A model generated the notes under the pieces. The model was not told the origin of the DNA. It did no database searches and saw nothing but the letters and a program-made list of their open reading frames with translations. A program made the position numbers and the translations under genes. From Pseudomonadota bacterium (GTDB lineage Bacteria > Desulfobacterota > Desulfovibrionia > Desulfovibrionales > Desulfovibrionaceae), in assembly GCA_023417745.1 (NCBI GenBank), contig JAEZEM010000009.1, positions 1-5,449 of the forward strand: DNA of 5,449 nt. Reading direction: 5' to 3'. This document shows positions 1 through 5,449 of the stretch, one piece after another. The first letter of the stretch is position 1; every line of letters begins with the position of its first letter.

Positions 1-216
1 GCCCGGGCGCGGCCCGCCGCCAAAGCCGCCAGGCCGAGGTCCTCCCCCGCCGCCGCCGCCGTGCGGACCACCGCCGCCGCCGCCCCGGGCCTGGGCCTCG
101 GACGTCAGCAGATGGGACAGGGCCACGATGCCGGGGACATCCAGGACCAGGGTCAGGGCCGCAACCAAGGCCAGGACGACCCCGGCCAGCCGAGCGCGTC
201 GGGTGGGCTTATTCAT
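1..216 (-). CDS. Glycine-rich exported protein, C-terminus cut by window edge
   Basis: My translation of the reverse strand from the ATG at 216 gives 72 residues with no stop before the left edge. Residues 1-43 look like a long signal peptide: a basic start (MNKPTRRARL), a hydrophobic stretch of Val, Leu and Ala at about 11-37, and an Ala-Gln-Ala ending at 43 that fits signal peptidase I. The mature part starts with Arg and is almost only Gly, Pro, Arg and His, with Gly runs at 45-50 and 53-59, then Pro-Arg-Pro-Gly units. GGGAGG lies just upstream of the ATG. The start overlaps the last 8 bases of the DUF2092 gene (ATGAATAA), which suggests translational coupling. No enzyme domain is visible in the part seen. 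By composition it could be a surface, envelope or metal-binding glycine-rich protein. The gene is real with good confidence; the function is unknown. Confidence 0.8.
   Translation of the reverse strand, partial: MNKPTRRARLAGVVLALVAALTLVLDVPGIVALSHLLTSEAQARGGGGGGPHGGGGGGGPRPGGFGGGPRPG
47..84. repeat. Duplicated 14-base CCG tract encoding glycine runs
   Basis: The 14-base string ccgccgccgccgcc occurs twice, at 47-60 and 71-84, 24 bases (8 codons) apart. On the reverse strand both are GGC codons in the glycine-rich gene. Pure triplet runs like this can gain or lose whole codons by slippage without breaking the frame. Confidence 0.7.
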
Positions 217-1009
217 GGCCGCCTCCCTGGGCCGCTTGCCCCTCGGCCAGGGGCTTGAGCTCAATGCGCCGCAGCTCCTTGCCGGGCTTGAAGGTGAAAA
301 GATCGGCCGGCAGCTTGGGCGTCATGTTCCAGTCGGAGAACGCGGCGGAATATTGGGGCCAGCCCATGACGTTCTTGTCGGTGATGACCACCTTGCGCGG
401 CAGCGGAGTCTTGTCCTTTTCCACCCACAACTGCCAGTCGGCGTTTTTCTGGGTGAAGGCCAGGTGGTCGCAGGCCATACCGCCGGCGGTGTGCACGCCC
501 ACGCAGTCGCCGGTGCGCACGTTGGCCAGGATTTCCTTGCACGGGTCGGCGTAGAGCAGGTCGGACAGCGGCGCGACGATGCCGTACTTGTCGGCCAGCA
601 TTTCCATGGTCGCGTCGATGGTCGGCGGCGCGTCCACCACGGCGTAGACGCCTCGGTCGTAGTCGGCCATGGTCACGGTCTTGCCGTCGTAGACCATCTC
701 CCGGTCGCGTTCGTCGCCGGTGACCCGGGAATACAGCTTGTCCGGGCGTTTGACGGCCACATCGGCGAAGCGGGTAAGCTGCACGGTCTGGCCGCTGGGG
801 TAGACCTGCTCCTCGCTTATTTCCACGGAGAAGGTGAAGGTTTTCTTGCCGGCCAGATAGGCGCACATGGCCTCCACCGGGGCCTTGGCCTCAATGGTGA
901 TGTCCGGGGTTTTGGCCGGTTCGGCCTGAGCGGTCTGGGCGGCTGCCCGGCCGGCCGGCACGGCGGCCAGCCAGGCGCACAGGACCGCCGTCCACAGGAT
1001 GCGTCGCAT
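209..1009 (-). CDS. DUF2092 family exported protein
   Basis: This gene encodes 266 residues. Residues 1-25 are a signal peptide (MRRILWTAVL, a hydrophobic core, Ala-Ala-Ala-Gln before the cut), so the protein should act in the periplasm or envelope. The rest matches what I know of DUF2092 (PF09865): FTFSVEISEEQVYPSGQ at 58-74, a DVAVKRPDKLY strand at 83-93, MVYDGKTVTM at 105-114, TIDATMEMLADKYG at 130-143, PLSDLLYADP at 147-156, DHLAFTQKNADWQLWVE at 181-197, PLPRKVVIT at 202-210 and a late LFTFKPG at 237-243. The family is uncharacterised; its fold is thought to resemble LolA/LolB lipoprotein carriers, so binding of a hydrophobic ligand is an inference. Mature cysteines are at 49, 157, 169 and 180, enough for two disulfides. 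The ATG at 1009 is chosen over the in-frame ATG at 1063 because of its strong ribosome site and the signal peptide. It is followed directly by the glycine-rich gene. Confidence 0.9.
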   Translation of the reverse strand: MRRILWTAVLCAWLAAVPAGRAAAQTAQAEPAKTPDITIEAKAPVEAMCAYLAGKKTFTFSVEISEEQVYPSGQTVQLTRFADVAVKRPDKLYSRVTGDERDREMVYDGKTVTMADYDRGVYAVVDAPPTIDATMEMLADKYGIVAPLSDLLYADPCKEILANVRTGDCVGVHTAGGMACDHLAFTQKNADWQLWVEKDKTPLPRKVVITDKNVMGWPQYSAAFSDWNMTPKLPADLFTFKPGKELRRIELKPLAEGQAAQGGGHE

Positions 1010-1013
1010 GGAT

Positions 1014-1020
1014 ACCTCCT
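1014..1020 (-). promoter_or_regulatory. Strong ribosome binding site of the DUF2092 gene
   Basis: The reverse strand reads AGGAGGT, close to the full anti-16S complement, with 5 bases between AGGAGG and the ATG at 1009. It decides the start codon: the alternative ATG at 1063 would sit almost at the predicted transcription start and would put 18 non-signal-like residues before the signal peptide. Confidence 0.85.
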
Positions 1021-1069
1021 CGGGTTGCCGGCCCGCCACGTTTCGGGCGAACCGTTTGGGCATTTTCCG

Positions 1070-1098
1070 ACACTAGGAGCCGACCCGGGGGGTGTCAA
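1070..1098 (-). promoter_or_regulatory. Sigma-70-type promoter for the DUF2092 unit
   Basis: On the reverse strand a perfect TTGACA (1098-1093) is followed by a 17-base spacer and TAGTGT (1075-1070). TAGTGT keeps the three most conserved -10 positions (T, A and the final T). Transcription should start near 1063, giving a leader of about 54 bases before the ATG at 1009. The spacer is very GC-rich. Called from sequence alone. Confidence 0.6.
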
Positions 1099-1258
1099 GA
1101 AAAGCGAGGCGGCGGGCGCGGTTCCGTTGGTCTTGCCGGGCCTCGCCGGGTTGGTTTACAGCCCCTCGTGTCGCGGGCACGAAAAGCGCCTCGGGCATTT
1201 CGTGGACGATGGGCTAAAACCTGTATTTTCCGAGGGGCACGACCGAGACGGAGGGACC

Positions 1259-2095
1259 ATGCTTCGGGAGCTGTTCGCCTTGTGGCGCGACCAGGGTTCG
1301 CGTCTGGCCCGGGGCCTGGGGCAGGACCGGGAGGCCGTGTCCATCGACGCCCGCCACCGCCGCTGCCGGGCGGCCTGGGAACCGCATCTGGCCGCCACCA
1401 AGCGCCTTGTCCTCGACGCCGCGGCGTCGGCCTCGGGGCGCGGCACGGCCGTGGTCCTGGGCTCCGGGGCCTGTTTGGACGTGCCCGTGGCCGAACTGGC
1501 CGGACAGTTCGCCCAGCTCGTGCTGGTCGATGCCCACCATCCCTGGCAGGCGCGTACCCTGGCCAAGGGTTTCCCCAACGTGCGCCTGATCGCCGCCGAC
1601 GTGACGGGCCTGGCCGGGATCGCTCGCGACATCGCCAAGGGCCGGGCCGCCCTGCCCTCCCCCGTGCCCCGGCCCGATCCGTTGCCGGGCTTGGTCCCGG
1701 ACTTCACGGCCTCGGTCAATCTGGCTTCCCAGCTGCCTATTCCGTTTTATTCGCGCCTGGGCCGACGCCTGTCCGACGAGGCCCGGCAGGCCTTTTACAC
1801 GGGCATCGTCACCGCCCACGGCGACTGGCTGGCCGGGTTGCCCGGCCGGGTCTGCCTGTGCTGCGACACGGCCTGGGAGCGGGTGGACGGCGACAAGGTG
1901 CTCGAACGACACGACGCCCTGGAAGGGGTGGCGTTGCCGCCGCCGGACCGGACCTGGACCTGGGTCATCGCCCCGCGCCCCGAGGAATCCCCGGCCTATG
2001 ACCGGCAAAACCGAGTGGCCGGCTATCTTGACTTCGCCGCTGCCTGGCACGGTCGCAAGGCTTCCGAAATGCCGACGGCCATGGCATGCTCCTGA
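1259..2095 (+). CDS. Methyltransferase-like protein of unknown substrate
   Basis: This gene encodes 278 residues. The ATG at 1259 is chosen because GGAGG lies 4 bases upstream; the frame is open far to the left, but that part is antisense to the DUF2092 gene. Residues 65-76 (VVLGSGACLDVP) look like motif I, the glycine-rich SAM-binding loop of class I methyltransferases, followed by an acidic residue ending the next strand (LVLVDAHH, Asp91). LIAADVTGL at 110-118 could carry the adenine-contacting Asp114, and ASVNLASQLP at 151-160 sits where motif IV is expected. There is no signal peptide or membrane segment, so it is probably cytoplasmic. Residues 131-147 are a proline-rich linker-like stretch. 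Cys200-Cys201 follow a predicted strand (RVCLCC). I do not recognise a named family, and the SAM-binding role is inferred. It could also be a Rossmann-fold protein without methyltransferase activity. The next gene starts 51 bases downstream on the same strand, so the two are probably co-transcribed. No convincing promoter was found in 1099-1258. Confidence 0.8.
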   Translation: MLRELFALWRDQGSRLARGLGQDREAVSIDARHRRCRAAWEPHLAATKRLVLDAAASASGRGTAVVLGSGACLDVPVAELAGQFAQLVLVDAHHPWQARTLAKGFPNVRLIAADVTGLAGIARDIAKGRAALPSPVPRPDPLPGLVPDFTASVNLASQLPIPFYSRLGRRLSDEARQAFYTGIVTAHGDWLAGLPGRVCLCCDTAWERVDGDKVLERHDALEGVALPPPDRTWTWVIAPRPEESPAYDRQNRVAGYLDFAAAWHGRKASEMPTAMACS

Positions 2096-2146
2096 TGCGG
2101 CGCTTGGCTCGGGCCGCCTGACGACACTCTCCATCCGCGAGGCCTT

Positions 2147-3517
2147 ATGAGCGAGTCCGCGCTGTCCGGCTACGTCCTTGTCGCCCCCCAGGAATCGACG
2201 TTCACCTATCTCGTCGACCGGGGCGGCGCGGTGGTCCATACCTGGAAGAGCGACTTCAACGCCGGACTGACGGCCACGCTCACCGAGGACGGCCATCTGT
2301 TTCGGGCCGGCAAGGTAGCCAACGACCATTATATTCACGGCTCCGGCGGCGTCATCGAGGAATACGACTGGGACGGCAATCTGGTCTGGCAATATTTCTA
2401 CAACGATTCCAGCGAATTTCAACACCACGACTTCACCATTCTGCCAAACGGCGACGTGCTGTTTATTGCCGCCGAGATCATCCCGGCTGACCAGGCCCTG
2501 GCCCTGGGGCGCGATCCGGCCAAGTTGCGCGACGGCTATCTCGTGGCCGACAAGCTCGTGGAGGTGAAGCCGGAGGGCTTCTCCGGCGGCGAAGTGGTCT
2601 GGCAGTGGCGGGCCATCGACCACATCATTCAGGACGTGAGCCCCGGGCGCGCCACCTACGGCAATGTGGCCGCCCACCCCGAGCGTATCGACTTCAATTA
2701 CGAGGGCCGGCCGTCGTTTCCCGACGGCTGGACCCATATGAACAGCGTGGATTATGACGCAGGAACCGACCAGATCCTCATCAGCTCGCGCAACTACAAC
2801 GAGATCTGGATCATCGACCACTCGACCACCACGGCCGAGGCGGCCGGCCACGCTGGCGGAGACTACGGCAAGGGCGGCGACCTGCTCTACCGCTGGGGCA
2901 ACCCCGAGGCCTACCGGGCCGGAACCCGGGCTAATCGGCAGTTAAACGGCCAGCACGACGCCAAGTGGATCGACGACGGTCTGCCCGGGGCCGGGGACAT
3001 CCTGGTCTTCGACAACGGGGCCGACCGCCTGGGCGGCAGCTATTCGCGGGTACTGGAACTGACCGTGCCCACGGTCGGGGACGGAATCTATTCCCTGTCC
3101 GCCGACAAGACCTATGGTCCGGCCGAGGCGACCTGGTCCTACACGGCGGATGTGCCGACCACCTATTATTCCGCCCGCATGAGCGGGGCCCAGCGTCTGC
3201 CGGACGGCAACACGCTCACCACGGTCGGCGACGCCGGGACGCTGGTGGAGGTGACGCCCGAGGGACAGCCGGCCTGGGTCTACGACGCCGACCGGACGCT
3301 TCTTGAGGGCGCGCCCCCGGGCTCGGAGACGTCGGTCTTCTACGCCACCTGGTATCCCGAGGATTACGCCGGCTTGGCCGGCAAGGCGCTTATCCCCCAA
3401 GACGCGACCTTGGGGATGCTCACGCGCTATGCAACCAACACCGTGGAGACCACGCTGGGGACGTCCAAGGCGCTCATGACGGCTTCGCCCACGTCCCTGG
3501 CCGCGACCTCGCTCTGA
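2147..3517 (+). CDS. Arylsulfotransferase-family (ASST-like) beta-propeller protein
   Basis: This gene encodes 456 residues, starting at an ATG with GAGG 4 bases upstream. Repeated blade-like units, each with a W-containing strand and a later (P)(N/D)G turn, suggest the beta-propeller of PAPS-independent aryl-sulfate sulfotransferases (PF05935 or relatives): VVHTWKS at 29-35 with TEDGHLF, LVWQYFY at 79-85 with HHDFTILPNGDVLFIA at 93-108, VVWQWRAIDH at 150-159 with WTHMNSVDYD at 195-204, LLYRWGNP at 246-253 with NGQHDAKWIDDG at 267-278 and DILVFDNG at 284-291, YSRVLEL at 299-305, and QRLPDGNTL at 349-357. In E. coli ASST the active site uses three histidines and an arginine. His197, His270 and Arg301 are candidate counterparts, but no histidine follows 270 and there is no cysteine at all. 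There is no signal peptide, unlike the periplasmic enzymes. The tail (about 426-456) is rich in Thr, Ser and Ala. Family is likely, enzyme activity uncertain. It could be a non-catalytic propeller. Confidence 0.78.
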   Translation: MSESALSGYVLVAPQESTFTYLVDRGGAVVHTWKSDFNAGLTATLTEDGHLFRAGKVANDHYIHGSGGVIEEYDWDGNLVWQYFYNDSSEFQHHDFTILPNGDVLFIAAEIIPADQALALGRDPAKLRDGYLVADKLVEVKPEGFSGGEVVWQWRAIDHIIQDVSPGRATYGNVAAHPERIDFNYEGRPSFPDGWTHMNSVDYDAGTDQILISSRNYNEIWIIDHSTTTAEAAGHAGGDYGKGGDLLYRWGNPEAYRAGTRANRQLNGQHDAKWIDDGLPGAGDILVFDNGADRLGGSYSRVLELTVPTVGDGIYSLSADKTYGPAEATWSYTADVPTTYYSARMSGAQRLPDGNTLTTVGDAGTLVEVTPEGQPAWVYDADRTLLEGAPPGSETSVFYATWYPEDYAGLAGKALIPQDATLGMLTRYATNTVETTLGTSKALMTASPTSLAATSL

Positions 3518-3555
3518 AACGGCCGGCCCTCGGCGCTGCCTTTCCCGCCAAGGCA

Positions 3556-3598
3556 AAACGGCCGGTCCGGGAACGGAACGCTCCCGGACCGGCCGTTT
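3556..3598. terminator. Bidirectional transcription terminator hairpin
   Basis: Two perfectly complementary 17-base arms (3556-3572 and 3582-3598, starting AAACGGCCGG) enclose a 9-base loop. The stem extends by GC/GC with one bulged A at 3555. It lies between two convergent genes. Read on the plus strand the stem ends in TTT; on the minus strand the U-run is TTTT. It therefore looks like a shared intrinsic terminator with short U-tracts. A smaller hairpin (TGCCTT/AAGGCA, 3537-3555) lies beside it. Confidence 0.8.
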
Positions 3599-3629
3599 GC
3601 TAACAGGCTGGCGCAAGACGACTTGAGAA

Positions 3630-4004
3630 CTACTTGTTCTTGTATTCCTTGCGCTTCACTTCGTAGAGTTCGTCGATGTAGTCGGCCTTGACCTTGAGCG
3701 CCTCGGCCTTGCGGAGCAGGTCCTTAAGCGCCGTGTCGGCCTCGGCCAGGGCCGCGTCGGCCGCGCCGGACGCCTTGCGGGCGATGCGCTCGTTTTCCGC
3801 CGCCCGGACTTCTTCCATCACCTTGCGGTACTCGGTCTCGGCCTTGCGCAGCTCCTTGGACAGCTGCTCCGGCAACATGGAGTCATAGTCCTGGGCCGCC
3901 GCCTGCCCCGGGGCAAACAGCGCCAACACGACCAGACAGCAAACCGCCGCAACAATACCGGCAACGCGTCCGCCGCGTCCCGTCAACATGTCGATTCGAC
4001 CCAT
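3630..4004 (-). CDS. Small exported coiled-coil protein, function unknown
   Basis: This gene encodes 124 residues. The ATG at 4004 is preferred because GAGG lies 6 bases upstream. The in-frame ATG at 3989 has no such site, and the longer open frame to 4142 adds non-signal-like sequence. Residues 1-37 form a signal peptide: basic start, hydrophobic core at about 14-30 including Cys22-Cys23, and Gly-Gln-Ala-Ala-Ala before the likely cut. The cysteines do not sit in a lipobox, so it is probably a soluble periplasmic protein. From about 44 to the end the chain is dense in Glu, Lys, Arg, Ala and Leu with no proline after 45, as expected for one or two long helices or a coiled coil (for example QLSKELRKAETEYRKV at 47-62). 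It ends in a lysine-rich tail (KRKEYKNK). I do not recognise a family. It could be a periplasmic adaptor or chaperone-like helix protein. It reads away from gatB and stops 31 bases before the terminator hairpin. Confidence 0.78.
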   Translation of the reverse strand: MGRIDMLTGRGGRVAGIVAAVCCLVVLALFAPGQAAAQDYDSMLPEQLSKELRKAETEYRKVMEEVRAAENERIARKASGAADAALAEADTALKDLLRKAEALKVKADYIDELYEVKRKEYKNK

Positions 4005-4117
4005 GGCATGCCTCGCGTCCTGTAATATGGTGGGACATCCCCGCCGCCAGCCGGCGCAGGCGGGCGCGTCCATGGCCGTTGTAGGCCCGCCGCTCCAAAA
4101 ATACAACCGTTTGCCGG

Positions 4118-4135
4118 GCCAAGATGCGTCTTGGC
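4118..4135. other. Short inverted repeat upstream of gatB
   Basis: GCCAAGA and TCTTGGC form a perfect 7-bp stem around TGCG. It lies in the divergent intergenic region, 6 bases before the tentative gatB -35 box. It could be an operator or a transcribed hairpin. There is no U-run after it, so it is not a convincing terminator. Confidence 0.45.
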
Positions 4136-4141
4136 GCGCCA

Positions 4142-4171
4142 TTGACCGGCTTGCCGGAAGCGGGGTACACC
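4142..4171 (+). promoter_or_regulatory. Tentative promoter of gatB
   Basis: TTGACC (4142-4147, one mismatch to the -35 consensus), an 18-base spacer and TACACC (4166-4171, a weak -10). Transcription would start near 4178, leaving a leader of about 50 bases. The -10 lacks the conserved final T, so this is only the best candidate in the region. Confidence 0.35.
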
Positions 4172-4228
4172 CGCCAGCGAAATTTCACGCCGCGCAGTCT
4201 CTCGCGGCCGCCGCAAGGAGCCCCTTTC

Positions 4229-5449
<1,221 letters not shown>

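Noticed and set aside
1151..1229. Promoter candidates for the methyltransferase-like gene (TTTACA at 1155, TATTTT at 1224)
   Set aside because: None has a matching partner box at 16-18 bases, so no promoter is called.
128..1258. Long plus-strand open frame continuous with the methyltransferase-like gene, adding 377 residues
   Set aside because: It lies antisense to the well-supported DUF2092 gene. The real start at 1259 has a good ribosome site. Open antisense frames are common in GC-rich DNA.
1214..2851. 545-residue minus-strand open frame
   Set aside because: It covers the opposite strand of two plus-strand genes that have ribosome sites and recognisable motifs. Its translation shows no domain, and it starts inside the ASST-like gene.
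2942..3616. 224-residue minus-strand open frame opposite the end of the ASST-like gene
   Set aside because: It is a low-complexity Arg/Gly-rich shadow that runs through the terminator hairpin and has no recognisable motif.
3630..4004. Lipoprotein signal at Cys22-Cys23 of the small exported protein
   Set aside because: The residue before Cys22 is Val and the cysteines sit in the middle of the hydrophobic core, which does not fit a lipobox. A later Ala-Ala-Ala site fits signal peptidase I.
4020..4050. TATTAC as a -10 box for the small coiled-coil gene on the minus strand
   Set aside because: The expected -35 position reads CTGGCG, a poor match, so the pairing is not credible.
4005..4228. T-box or riboswitch in the gatB leader
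   Set aside because: I see no T-box sequence, specifier-like stem or terminator/antiterminator pair. Only a 7-bp hairpin and a weak promoter candidate are visible.

Overview
The window is high-GC bacterial chromosomal DNA with tightly packed genes and strong Shine-Dalgarno sequences. The GatB protein has a CxC...CPxC cysteine set, and gene style throughout resembles Desulfovibrio-type sulfate reducers (Desulfovibrionaceae). That assignment comes from overall impression, not a database match. No rRNA, tRNA, transposase, integrase or CRISPR array is visible.

Layout. (1) Bases 1-1098, minus strand: a two-gene unit of exported proteins, read from a promoter with a perfect TTGACA -35 box. The first gene (1009 to 209) encodes a DUF2092 protein. 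Its last 8 bases overlap the start of a glycine-rich exported protein (216 to 1) that runs off the left edge. (2) Bases 1259-3517, plus strand: a gene for a methyltransferase-like protein of unknown substrate. After 51 bases comes a gene for an arylsulfotransferase-family beta-propeller protein with no signal peptide, no cysteine and no histidine in its last 186 residues. (3) Bases 3518-3629: a gap between convergent genes holding a perfect 17-bp hairpin that probably ends transcription from both sides. (4) Bases 3630-4004, minus strand: a small exported, charged, coiled-coil protein of unknown function. (5) Bases 4005-4228: a divergent intergenic region with a short hairpin and a tentative promoter. 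(6) Bases 4229-5449, plus strand: gatB, the B subunit of the Asp/Glu-tRNA amidotransferase, cut by the right edge after 407 residues.

How the genes relate. gatB is housekeeping; it opens its own transcription unit, so gatA and gatC are not directly upstream of it. The DUF2092/glycine-rich pair is probably an envelope module made by coupled translation. The methyltransferase-like and sulfotransferase-like genes are probably co-transcribed, but nothing in the sequence shows a shared substrate. I found no clearly new multi-gene system. The best leads are the atypical arylsulfotransferase-like protein, its unrecognised methyltransferase-like neighbour, and the DUF2092/glycine-rich pair.
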